Assembly: GCF_011806575.1 (NCBI RefSeq)
Contig: NZ_JAATOO010000034.1
Coordinates: 1 to 33,775 of the forward strand
Reading direction: 5' to 3'
DNA: 33,775 bases
Source: Vibrio hepatarius
Lineage (GTDB): Bacteria; Pseudomonadota; Gammaproteobacteria; Enterobacterales; Vibrionaceae
This document shows positions 14,915 to 22,065 of the stretch, in pieces. The notes below the pieces were generated by a model. That model did no database searches and was not told the origin of the DNA. It saw only the letters and a list, made by a program, of their open reading frames with translations. Position 1 is the first letter of the stretch. Every line of letters starts with the position of its first letter. Both the position numbers and the translations under genes were made by a program.

Positions 14915-15611
14915 TCAAAGCAATCCCTGACTGGCGTTTATCTTCTTTCAGTTTGCCGTCTTCAAATACGATTACGCGCTTAGCACGTTTGATAACACGC
15001 GGATCATGCGTGGAAAAAATAAACGTCGTTTGTTCTTGTTCGTTGAGTCGTTGCATGATGTCGAGCAGTTCTGCTGTGCTTTTCGCATCCAGATTAGCGG
15101 TCGGTTCATCTGCCATCACAAAACGCGGGCTGGGTGCTAATGCCCGTGCAACAGCGACTCTTTGTTGCTGACCACCTGACATCTTGCTCGGCACTTTGTC
15201 ACGTTGCTCTGTCAAACCCACTTGTTCAAGCAGCTCCAAGGCGCGTGTGCGACAGGCTTGTTCAGTTCGACCTTGTAACTGCATCACAAACTCCACGTTC
15301 TCTAAAGCCGTCAACACTGGCAACAAGCTGTAATCTTGGAAGATAAAACCGATATGGTCACGACGAAAGGCTATTAACTCCTTTTCTGATAACGCGCTGA
15401 TATTGCAGCCGTCAATTTCCACTTTCCCCGTGCTTGGGCTATCGATCCCGCCAATCAGATTAAGCAACGTAGTTTTTCCAGAACCAGATGGCCCCATCAC
15501 GGCAACAAACTCACCTTGATCAATGGTTAAATCCACGTTTTGCACCGCATGAACCGGATACTCTGAGCCTTGGTTGTAGGTTTTACATAGCTGGCTTAGT
15601 TTAATCGTCAT
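14892..15611 (-). CDS. ABC transporter ATPase, LolD/MacB type
   Basis: A 239-residue nucleotide-binding subunit with all motifs: Walker A GPSGSGKTT (40-48), Q-loop Gln92 in FIFQDYSLLPVLTALENVE, signature MSGGQ (144-148), Walker B FVMADEPTANLD (164-175) and H-loop His202. The combination GPSGSGKTTLLNLIGGID, DYSLLPVLTALENVE and MSGGQQQRVAVARAL is typical of the LolD/MacB/FtsE group. These drive permeases that push substrate through or out of the inner membrane from the periplasmic side. Its ATG shares one base with the stop codon of the preceding permease gene (TAATG), so the two are translationally coupled. It powers the two permeases upstream. Confidence 0.96.
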   Translation of the reverse strand: MTIKLSQLCKTYNQGSEYPVHAVQNVDLTIDQGEFVAVMGPSGSGKTTLLNLIGGIDSPSTGKVEIDGCNISALSEKELIAFRRDHIGFIFQDYSLLPVLTALENVEFVMQLQGRTEQACRTRALELLEQVGLTEQRDKVPSKMSGGQQQRVAVARALAPSPRFVMADEPTANLDAKSTAELLDIMQRLNEQEQTTFIFSTHDPRVIKRAKRVIVFEDGKLKEDKRQSGIALNEHNDDN

Positions 15612-16843
15612 TAACTTTTCTCCGCCATTGCGTCGACTGGGCGACGGTGCAGGATTTGATACGCGGGATAAAATGCCGCAAGGACGCTTGCCGCCACTAC
15701 GGTAACAAAGATCATTTGATACTCAAGATACGAAACACGTGGATACAGCACAGTATCAATGCCGTATGCACCGAGTCCGTCAGACATGCTCGTAAGAGAA
15801 ATCCCGTAGTGATGCATTAAAGCCACCAGCCCCATACTGCACAGCACACCGACCGTAGCCCCTGTGAGTCCGAGCAGAGTGGTCTCTAGCATTACCAACA
15901 ACAGAACTTTGTGTTTTTGCATCCCAACCGCCATCAGTACGCCAAATTCGCGGGTTCGCTCAAACACTGACATCAGCATAATATTGATGATGCCAAACAT
16001 CATAGCGATGACAAAAATCACCAAAATCACCCGATTACTGACTGCCATGGTGTTCATCATCGTGGCTAACATGGGTTGAACTTTCATCCAGTCCCGAACA
16101 GCAACCTGTTTATCGAGTTGCGAAAGCAAAACCAGTTGTTCTACCTCAGCCAACACGTGAGGAAGCCTGTCTAAATTGGTCGCTACAATCGCTATCTCAT
16201 GTACACCTGTCATACCGGCGGTTTTCTGCAAATCCGCTTTACGCACAAATACGTTGTTTTCATCAAACTGGGTAGACGGTGTTTTAAATATGCCTTTTAC
16301 CCTGAAAGCTGCGCCAACGACTTGCCCCGTCGCATCGGTAAAAGTCACAACGACTTTTGAACCAATTCGGAGCTTGAGGCGTTGCGCGAGCTTTTCCGAA
16401 ACAAGTACTGGATTATGCCCGTCAGATTCAAACCAAGAGCCTTGAATAATGTGGGAACTTAGCGGTGTTATACGTGCTTCGTCATCCCTATCGACACCGT
16501 TAATACGCACGCCACGATTACTTCGCGCAGAAGCCACCATACCTTCAACGACGAATCGCGCCGAGACGTTTTCTACTCCAGACAGCTGGCGTAACTTGTT
16601 CGCGAGTTGCTCCCCATTCGGGATCGTCAGTGAGATATCTGGATTGGTCAAATATGCACGATGGTGAATCTGGATATGGCTGGTTTGCCATTGAATCGCG
16701 TTTTTGACCATGCTGTCGACAAAGCCAGTCATAAACCCCATCATCGCGGAGACACCAACCAGACCAAACACCATTGCGCCAAGAATGATTGAGGTGCGCA
16801 GCTTATTGCGCCAGATGTTTCGCCAAGCCAATTTAACCAGCAT
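15611..16843 (-). CDS. MacB/LolCE-type ABC permease, second of two
   Basis: A 410-residue inner-membrane protein with the MacB arrangement. There is a short cytosolic start (LAWRNIWRNKLRTS), TM1 (about 19-41), a large periplasmic domain (about 45-270) and then three TM helices (VILVIFVIAMMFGIINIMLMSVF about 275-297, then near 315-340 and 375-398). Between TM2 and TM3, ERTREFGVLMAVGMQKHKV is the FtsX-family coupling segment that contacts the ATPase. The periplasmic domain holds the MacB_PCD-like strands. It starts inside the preceding permease gene (11-base overlap) and is followed by the ATPase at TAATG. As in LolC/LolE, two different permeases probably form a heterodimer. Confidence 0.94.
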   Translation of the reverse strand: MLVKLAWRNIWRNKLRTSIILGAMVFGLVGVSAMMGFMTGFVDSMVKNAIQWQTSHIQIHHRAYLTNPDISLTIPNGEQLANKLRQLSGVENVSARFVVEGMVASARSNRGVRINGVDRDDEARITPLSSHIIQGSWFESDGHNPVLVSEKLAQRLKLRIGSKVVVTFTDATGQVVGAAFRVKGIFKTPSTQFDENNVFVRKADLQKTAGMTGVHEIAIVATNLDRLPHVLAEVEQLVLLSQLDKQVAVRDWMKVQPMLATMMNTMAVSNRVILVIFVIAMMFGIINIMLMSVFERTREFGVLMAVGMQKHKVLLLVMLETTLLGLTGATVGVLCSMGLVALMHHYGISLTSMSDGLGAYGIDTVLYPRVSYLEYQMIFVTVVAASVLAAFYPAYQILHRRPVDAMAEKS

Positions 16844-18062
16844 GCGCGCCTCCTTTTAATGAGGAAGCGACATCCAGACGCGAAACCCGCAACACGGGAT
16901 AAATAAGACACAGCAGCATCAGCAGCAACACGGTAGCGATTTGGCTTACCATCAACCCAACATCCACTGCAACTGGCATGATAGGCTCAAATCCAGAATC
17001 AAGCATCAATTGAGCGGCATCGCCAGTAAGACAAATAGGATTGAAATAAAAATACGCCAGCACGGGAGCAGAAATAATCAAACCCAGAGTAATCCCCAAG
17101 CAAGCGATAAAACTCGACTCAACCATAATCAATGCTGCGAGTTTACGCCGCAACATTCCTGTAGCCAGCATTACGGCGAACTCTCTTTGTCGCTCCAATG
17201 TCATCATCAATATGGTTGCAAACAAGCCAAAACCGACCACACCATACAGCACGTAGACAAGAAAGATCCCACCCGCTTTATCCATCATGATCTGCTGCGC
17301 CATCTCAGGTGACAAGTCTTGCCAAGATTTCACCGACGCTTTGGTTTGATATTGATCTTTTAACGTCGCGAGTGTTGAATCCAGTTGTTTTAATTGTTTG
17401 ATATCGAGAACCCAGTTCGACACCTTGCCTTGCGCGGAGTAGAGCGATTGCGCTGTCTGAATCGGCATGTACACCAGCTGGCTATCAAGCTGTTGCAGCG
17501 GAAAATGAAGAATACCTACGATTTGATACAACCCAGCGGCTGTTTGACCGTGATAACCTTGTCCGTATAAGACAAGTTCATCACCTAAAGCGACCTGCAG
17601 ATAGCGCGCCAAACTCTCTCCAAGTAGCACACCTTGTTCACCAGCAGTAATGAATCGCCCCGAAATCAATTTGGCGCTAATACGCGAGTATTCGTCCTCT
17701 GCTTGCGGATTCACACCCAACACTAAAACGCCTTTCGAACGCTCTGCAAAAGCGGCCAACGCCACCGACTCCAATCTAGGAAGTGCCGTTTTCACGTTAG
17801 GAAGATTGAGTGCCGATTGAATAAAGTCCGCGCTTTCAGGGAGTAAGTCATCAATGCTGTTTGAGGTGTAGAAGTCCGGGTGTTGAAGTTGAATCAGCCC
17901 AGTGTAAAATCGCGCGGAATTTTCGATATTAGCGCTGTAGCTGCCCTCTTGAAAACTGCGCGTCATCAAAGAGAGAAACAGCGCTAACGCCAATGCGGAA
18001 GACGTCAGAAGTGTACGTCGTTTTTGTCTCCATAGATTACGCCACGCCAGCCGAATCAGCAT
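16833..18062 (-). CDS. MacB/LolCE-type ABC permease, first of two
   Basis: A 409-residue inner-membrane protein with the same plan as its downstream partner. It has LAWRNLWRQKRRTL at the start, TM1 (about 20-39), a periplasmic domain (about 45-265), then TM helices near 268-293, 310-335 and 368-392. The coupling segment ERQREFAVMLATGMLRRKL follows TM2. Sequence identity to the partner is low outside the conserved start and coupling segments, as expected for a heterodimeric LolCE-like pair. It begins four bases after the stop of the LolA-like gene. With the LolA-like chaperone, ATPase and outer-membrane barrel it forms a plausible trans-envelope export chain. The substrate is not evident. Confidence 0.94.
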   Translation of the reverse strand: MLIRLAWRNLWRQKRRTLLTSSALALALFLSLMTRSFQEGSYSANIENSARFYTGLIQLQHPDFYTSNSIDDLLPESADFIQSALNLPNVKTALPRLESVALAAFAERSKGVLVLGVNPQAEDEYSRISAKLISGRFITAGEQGVLLGESLARYLQVALGDELVLYGQGYHGQTAAGLYQIVGILHFPLQQLDSQLVYMPIQTAQSLYSAQGKVSNWVLDIKQLKQLDSTLATLKDQYQTKASVKSWQDLSPEMAQQIMMDKAGGIFLVYVLYGVVGFGLFATILMMTLERQREFAVMLATGMLRRKLAALIMVESSFIACLGITLGLIISAPVLAYFYFNPICLTGDAAQLMLDSGFEPIMPVAVDVGLMVSQIATVLLLMLLCLIYPVLRVSRLDVASSLKGGAHAG

Positions 18063-18065
18063 GGT

Positions 18066-18833
18066 TTACTCTCTTAGTGACTTCATTTGACTGAGAGAGA
18101 AGAAGTCGTCGTCAATCTTAAAATCAAACTGAGCTTGATGAGTGGTTAAAACGGTTTTTTGTCCTGGTTTATCAACGGGCATCATTTCCATCTTGGTGGC
18201 TAACATGCGCCCCCCCATCTGTTTTATATCAAAAGTCTGTAGAAGATTGACCTGTTCTTCGAACTCGTCATAAAACTCGACCTGACGCTGCAAATACGTT
18301 TGTTTAGAGATCCAGAGTGTCACTTTGCTCCATACTACCGGCGCATCGGGTTTAGCAACCGCATCGATGACCCATACTTCATCATTATCAAAGCTGGCTT
18401 CGCGCACGTAGCTATGCTGATAGTCGACCACAATTGAAGACTGGTTAATCAAATCATCGTTGGTGAAATCAGACCCCATCCAAGATTGGCTCAGCATTGA
18501 GGGCGCAATTTTGATCACGCGTTCAATTGACGGTACCCAGTTCCACATTTCGCGTTCACGCTTCAATGAAGCAGTGCCTTTGTCTTTGGCTGGCGCGGTG
18601 ACGAATACCATCGAAAGCTGAGTGCCTTTAGTCCAGCTTTTCATACTCATCGATCGTGTCCATTCTGGGCGGATGATCTCCATGGTGGCTTCGCTATAGC
18701 TGGAATCACCACGCATCGCTTTATCGGACTGTGCAACTATTTCAGTCACCTGTTGAGGAGAAAGTGCCTGAGCGTAACTAGGCGGAAAAACAAACGCAGA
18801 TAATATGAGTGGAAGACTGACTAGTGCACGCAT
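18066..18833 (-). CDS. LolA-like outer membrane lipoprotein-sorting family protein
   Basis: A 255-residue protein with a cleavable signal peptide (MRALVSLPLILSAFVFPPSYAQA, probable cleavage after AQA) and no lipobox, so it is a soluble periplasmic protein. The mature part matches the 'outer membrane lipoprotein-sorting protein' group (COG2834-like). It has QVTEIVAQSDKAMRGDSSYSEATMEII near 28-54, a REREMWNWVPSIERVIKI block near 92-109 and SWMGSDFTNDDL near 116-127. The later strands include LQRQVEFYDEF and MMPVDKPGQKT. Such proteins adopt the LolA half-barrel fold that cradles lipid. They are also found with RND/MMPL exporters. ATG 18833 has GGAGGG upstream. It is the first gene of the operon and presumably carries the substrate released by the two permeases across the periplasm. 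Confidence 0.88.
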   Translation of the reverse strand: MRALVSLPLILSAFVFPPSYAQALSPQQVTEIVAQSDKAMRGDSSYSEATMEIIRPEWTRSMSMKSWTKGTQLSMVFVTAPAKDKGTASLKREREMWNWVPSIERVIKIAPSMLSQSWMGSDFTNDDLINQSSIVVDYQHSYVREASFDNDEVWVIDAVAKPDAPVVWSKVTLWISKQTYLQRQVEFYDEFEEQVNLLQTFDIKQMGGRMLATKMEMMPVDKPGQKTVLTTHQAQFDFKIDDDFFSLSQMKSLRE

Positions 18834-18899
18834 AGTCCCTCCAATTAATGGCTGGCTTTATGCAACTATAGCAACCTAAGTGAATGTATCGTTGAGAGT

Positions 18900-18918
18900 T
18901 TGTTCAAAGTTCGAACAA
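18900..18918. promoter_or_regulatory. Inverted repeat upstream of the LolA-like export operon
   Basis: TTGTTC (18900-18905) and GAACAA (18913-18918) are perfect arms with a seven-base spacer, 67 bases upstream of the first operon gene. Read on the minus strand it contains GAACTT, like the -35 box of sigma-E promoters, but no convincing -10 box at the right distance was found. Either a regulator site or chance. Confidence 0.3.
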
Positions 18919-18942
18919 TGGGAATGGATTTCCTGCCGAGAC

Positions 18943-18970
18943 AAAAAAGCCCCCGCAAATGCGGAGGCTT
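18943..18970 (-). terminator. Intrinsic terminator of the DUF3332 gene
   Basis: Arms GCCCCCGC (18949-18956) and GCGGAGGC (18961-18968) pair with one mismatch around an AAAT loop, extended by AA/TT. On the minus strand the stem is followed by TTTTTT (complement of 18943-18948). It lies just after the stop of the DUF3332 gene. Confidence 0.85.
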
Positions 18971-18989
18971 CGAATACAAGCAAGATGTA

Positions 18990-19529
18990 TTAGATGTTAG
19001 CAGCTGAAACGTAGTTGTTTAGCTCATCGTTAGATACTGTTGTTACGTATTGGTCGTCTAGGTAGAAAGCAACGCTGTCTTCTGACTTCTCACCACGTAG
19101 AGTTTTCGTCGTACCGTCGATGTAAGAGATGTCCATCTGCATAGTGTTTTCATCGATTTGTTGCATTGTAGCGTGGTCGATGTTTGAGTTGTTTGATAGA
19201 GGAACTTCTTTTAGTGAGCTATCTAGAGAGTCGTTCACTTTAATGTAGTTTTTAGTTGGAGTATCAACAACTGCTGGAGATTTACCAGAGATTGGGTTTT
19301 TACCCGTCCAGAATTCAATCGCGTTGAAAATAAATAGGTCAGCTACACTCGCGATACCGTAAACAGGTGAAAGAAGAAGGAACATACCTTCACGAGCGTA
19401 ACGGTTATCTACTACTTCAAGGTTGAATTTAGTCACTAGGCCTGTTGTAGCCATTTGACCCATACAACCAGTTAGAGACGTTAGACCTAAGCCAGCAACA
19501 ACCGCAAGTTTTAGTGCATTTTTTTTCAT
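18990..19529 (-). CDS. DUF3332 family lipoprotein
   Basis: A 179-residue protein from ATG 19529, with GGTGGAA upstream. The N-terminus MKKNALKLAVVAGLGLTSLTGC is a lipoprotein signal; the lipobox LTGC puts the lipidated Cys at residue 22. A Met at +2 argues for outer-membrane sorting. A hydrophobic stretch (GMFLLLSPVYGIASVADLFIFNAIEFW, about 48-74) is followed by GKNPISGKSPAV and a strand-rich C-terminal domain with TMQMDISYIDGTTKTLRGEK. This is the DUF3332 layout common in Vibrionaceae and relatives; function is unknown. The codons are strongly biased to those of highly expressed Vibrio genes. It has its own promoter and terminator, so it is monocistronic. Confidence 0.88.
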   Translation of the reverse strand: MKKNALKLAVVAGLGLTSLTGCMGQMATTGLVTKFNLEVVDNRYAREGMFLLLSPVYGIASVADLFIFNAIEFWTGKNPISGKSPAVVDTPTKNYIKVNDSLDSSLKEVPLSNNSNIDHATMQQIDENTMQMDISYIDGTTKTLRGEKSEDSVAFYLDDQYVTTVSNDELNNYVSAANI

Positions 19530-19559
19530 GATTTCCACCACCTATGTAAGAAGGCGCTT

Positions 19560-19587
19560 ATTCTACTCCGACCATCTTACAAATCAA
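19560..19587 (-). promoter_or_regulatory. Predicted promoter of the DUF3332 gene
   Basis: On the minus strand TTGATT (19587-19582) and TAGAAT (19565-19560) are separated by 16 bases, 30 bases upstream of the start codon. Spacing and box quality fit a sigma-70 promoter for a well-expressed gene. Confidence 0.55.
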
Positions 19588-20021
19588 AACAGCTCAGCAA
19601 ATAATTGACACAATACTTACTTTGTTAAGATACTGTTTTTCATAGGATAATTCCTACATAACCGCCCTTTGCTTTATATTTGAACAGTATTTTTCTGCTA
19701 AATAGTGAGGTTAATTCAAATATTAGGACATCATTCAATCGGCAATAAGTTTCAAAGCTTGCTAAATCCTGTCCTATTGCTGAATTTCGCTGCTTAAATC
19801 CGCTTAAATTATAACCAAGCAGTTTCATTAACTAAGCAAATGTTAAAAATAATATTTCAATCCCTCACACATTACACAGGACATACATCTAACACATAGA
19901 AGTTAATTAGATACAAAGACCAAATTTATCACCTTCATATAGCAATTATCAGAACTGTTCTCTACTTCAAATTTTCCAACATAAATGTTGCGACTGTACT
20001 AATAAAGTGAACAATAGCCTG
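19588..20021. other. Intergenic region between DUF3332 and AGCS genes
   Basis: About 430 bases, AT-rich, between divergently transcribed genes. One minus-strand frame of 62 codons (19640-19828) lacks a ribosome site and any family resemblance, so no gene is called. The length exceeds what two promoters need, leaving room for a small RNA, but no terminator-like hairpin with a T run was found. No glycine riboswitch signature was seen upstream of the symporter. Confidence 0.4.
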
Positions 20022-20039
20022 TGTTACGCAAATGTAACA
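20022..20039. promoter_or_regulatory. Palindromic operator candidate upstream of the AGCS symporter
   Basis: TGTTAC (20022-20027) and GTAACA (20034-20039) are perfect inverted arms with a six-base spacer, about 60 bases before the symporter start codon. Possible -10-like AT boxes (ATATTAT) follow downstream. The spacing is that of a helix-turn-helix dimer site. It resembles in layout, but not in exact bases, TyrR and CRP sites. Confidence 0.5.
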
Positions 20040-20097
20040 AAACACAACTTCTAATAAATATTATTCATATAAACTTTATTTCACAGGCAGGAAAAGC

Positions 20098-21657
20098 ATG
20101 ACAAAGCGTATCTCGCTTGCCCTTTTTGCAAGCATTTTCACAGGTAGTGCTGTGGCATCCAACTTGGATGATACGATCAATGAAGTGGTCGCCCCTATCG
20201 TCAACCCTTTTGTAGGAATGATCTTCTCGACTATTCCGTTCCCTTTTACTGACGTACAGGTTCCATGGATCGTTCTTTGGTTGGTAATCGCAGCAACGTT
20301 CTTTACTTTCTATCTTGGTTTCATCAACGTCCGCGGTTTTAAACACGCCGTTCAACTGGTATCGGGCAAGTTCTCTGATCCAAAAGCGAAAGAAGATGGT
20401 GAGGTATCTCACTTCCAAGCACTAACGACTGCTCTTTCAGGCACCGTTGGTCTAGGTAACATCGCTGGTGTGGCAGTCGCTGTTTCAATCGGTGGCGCTG
20501 GTGCAACATTCTGGATGATTCTTGCTGGCCTACTGGGTATGTCGAGCAAATTCGTAGAGTGTGCACTGGGTGTTAAATATCGCAACACTAACCCTGATGG
20601 CTCAGTCTCTGGTGGTCCGATGTACTACCTAAGCAAAGGTCTGGCTCAGCGTGGTAATGCTGCGTTTGGTCGTACACTAGCGGTACTGTTCTCAGTGTTT
20701 GCCATCGGTGGTTCACTTGGTGGCGGTAACATGTTCCAAGCAAACCAAGCGTTCAAACAGATCGTTGGTGTAACAGGTGGTGAAGCTTCATTCTTCGCAG
20801 ATAAAGGTTGGTTATTCGGTATCATCCTAGCGGTTATCGTCGGTATCGTAATTATCGGTGGTATCAAGTCGATTGCGAAGGTAACCGAGAAAGTGGTTCC
20901 TTTCATGGCGACTATCTATGTCGGTGCTGCAATCGTTATCTTGCTGATTAACTTCGACCGTATCGATGATGCGTTTGGTGCAATCTTCAACGGCGCGTTT
21001 ACTGGCGAAGGTATCACGGGTGGCGTTATTGGTGTGCTAATCCAAGGCTTCAAACGTGCAGCGTTCTCGAACGAAGCGGGTGTTGGTTCCGCAGCAATTG
21101 CACACGCGGCAGTAAAAACCAAAGAGCCAATGTCTGAAGGTTTCGTATCTCTACTAGAACCGTTCATCGACACTGTGGTGATCTGTACCATGACAGCGCT
21201 TGTTATCATCATTACAGGTTACCTAGATACCGATACAGGTCTAGCGGGTGTTGAGCTAACTTCTGCAGCATTTGGTAGTGCAATTAGCTGGTTCCCTTAC
21301 GTACTTGCAGTAGCGGTTGTACTGTTCGCTTTCTCAACGATGATCTCTTGGTCTTACTACGGTCTGAAAGCTTGGACTTACCTATTCGGCGAGAGCAAAA
21401 CCGCTGAGATGATCTACAAAGTGAAGTTCTGTATCTTCGTAGTTATCGGCGCAGCGATGAACCTAGGTCCAGTTATCGACTTCTCTGATGCCATGATCTT
21501 CGCAATGGCGCTAGTGAACATTGTCGGTCTTTACATTCTAGTTCCTGAAGTGAAGCGTGACCTTGCAGATTACCTAGAGCGTTTTAACGCAGGTAAAGTC
21601 TACAAAGTTCAGCAACAGCAACCACAAAGGCCAGCGTACGAATCACAAGCTGACTAA
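20098..21657 (+). CDS. Alanine/glycine:cation symporter (AGCS family)
   Basis: A 519-residue inner-membrane protein beginning at ATG 20098 behind AGGAAAAGC. A signal-like first segment (ISLALFASIFTGSAVAS) precedes about ten to eleven TM helices. The family signature is SGTVGLGNIAGVAVAVSIGG at about residues 114-133, and GGPMYYLSKGL, GGGNMFQANQ, FKRAAFSNEAGVGSAAIAHAA and TMISWSYYGLKAW are all present. AGCS proteins import alanine or glycine with Na+ or H+. The tail (QQQQPQRPAYESQAD) is hydrophilic. Codons are highly biased, suggesting strong expression. It is monocistronic, between a palindromic operator candidate and a strong terminator. Which amino acid is carried is not resolved by sequence alone. 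Confidence 0.96.
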   Translation: MTKRISLALFASIFTGSAVASNLDDTINEVVAPIVNPFVGMIFSTIPFPFTDVQVPWIVLWLVIAATFFTFYLGFINVRGFKHAVQLVSGKFSDPKAKEDGEVSHFQALTTALSGTVGLGNIAGVAVAVSIGGAGATFWMILAGLLGMSSKFVECALGVKYRNTNPDGSVSGGPMYYLSKGLAQRGNAAFGRTLAVLFSVFAIGGSLGGGNMFQANQAFKQIVGVTGGEASFFADKGWLFGIILAVIVGIVIIGGIKSIAKVTEKVVPFMATIYVGAAIVILLINFDRIDDAFGAIFNGAFTGEGITGGVIGVLIQGFKRAAFSNEAGVGSAAIAHAAVKTKEPMSEGFVSLLEPFIDTVVICTMTALVIIITGYLDTDTGLAGVELTSAAFGSAISWFPYVLAVAVVLFAFSTMISWSYYGLKAWTYLFGESKTAEMIYKVKFCIFVVIGAAMNLGPVIDFSDAMIFAMALVNIVGLYILVPEVKRDLADYLERFNAGKVYKVQQQQPQRPAYESQAD

Positions 21658-21684
21658 TCGCTCAAACACTGTGTAATTAAAAAG

Positions 21685-21710
21685 CAGCAGGCCTCCCCTG
21701 CTGTTTTTTT
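21685..21710 (+). terminator. Intrinsic terminator of the AGCS symporter gene
   Basis: Arms CAGCAGG (21685-21691) and CCTGCTG (21697-21703) with loop CCTCC, followed by seven Ts (21704-21710), 27 bases after the stop codon. Confidence 0.92.
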
Positions 21711-21995
21711 GTTTGTTGAGCTAGAAAAATTTAGACAATCCCCCCTTGCCAACCACCACAGTCTATCCACTCATAGTTGTAAACTCTGTTTTACTTCCTG
21801 CGTACTAAAGAAATTAAGCAATATTTAACATTTTGATTACACTTAGGGAAAACAGTAGATGCTGAGATTCATCACTAAATCTTGGTCTATTTGCAGTAAA
21901 AAAGAACGCCTAATTGGGGAATAAAAGTCGCTTATATAACTCGGAATTCTCATGAGGCGCGAAATTTGGCATCTACCCCGACTCAAACCGAAACA
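21711..21995. other. Upstream region of the 2-oxoacid dehydrogenase operon
   Basis: No supported gene in about 285 bases. An in-frame extension of the E1alpha reading begins at 21952, but its sequence is unlike E1alpha and lacks a ribosome site, so it is treated as leader. A TATATAAC at about 21934-21941 could be a -10 box, with no good -35. The promoter must lie here. Confidence 0.35.
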
Positions 21996-22060
21996 TGGTT
22001 GCAGAGTCAGGATTCTGTCTCTTAACGGTGCGATCCACCAACCAGAGACCATGGAGGAGA
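21996..22060 (+). promoter_or_regulatory. Structured leader of the E1alpha-E1beta-E2 operon
   Basis: TGGTTG (21996-22001) can pair with CAACCA (22039-22044), enclosing a hairpin of AGAGTCAG (22003-22010) with CTGTCTCT (22015-22022, one mismatch). Alternatively GTCTCT (22017-22022) pairs perfectly with AGAGAC (22044-22049), right before the GGAGGAG ribosome site at 22053-22059. The two foldings exclude each other. It matches no riboswitch family I know. Confidence 0.4.
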
Positions 22061-22065
22061 TTCCA

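Noticed and set aside
18900..18918. Sigma-E promoter for the export operon (GAACTT on the minus strand).
   Set aside because: The matching -10 box at the right spacing could not be found; kept only as a low-confidence inverted repeat.
19640..19828. 62-codon minus-strand reading frame in the gap before the AGCS symporter.
   Set aside because: No ribosome binding site, no recognisable protein family and low-complexity AT-rich composition.
20040..20097. Possible glycine riboswitch upstream of the AGCS symporter, as known in Vibrio cholerae.
   Set aside because: The conserved aptamer core sequences were not found in the leader or the 500 bases before it.
21952..22065. In-frame N-terminal extension of E1alpha (MRREIWHLPRL...).
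   Set aside because: Does not resemble E1alpha N-termini, and the GGAGGAG site with ATG 22066 is much stronger; the extension is read as leader RNA.
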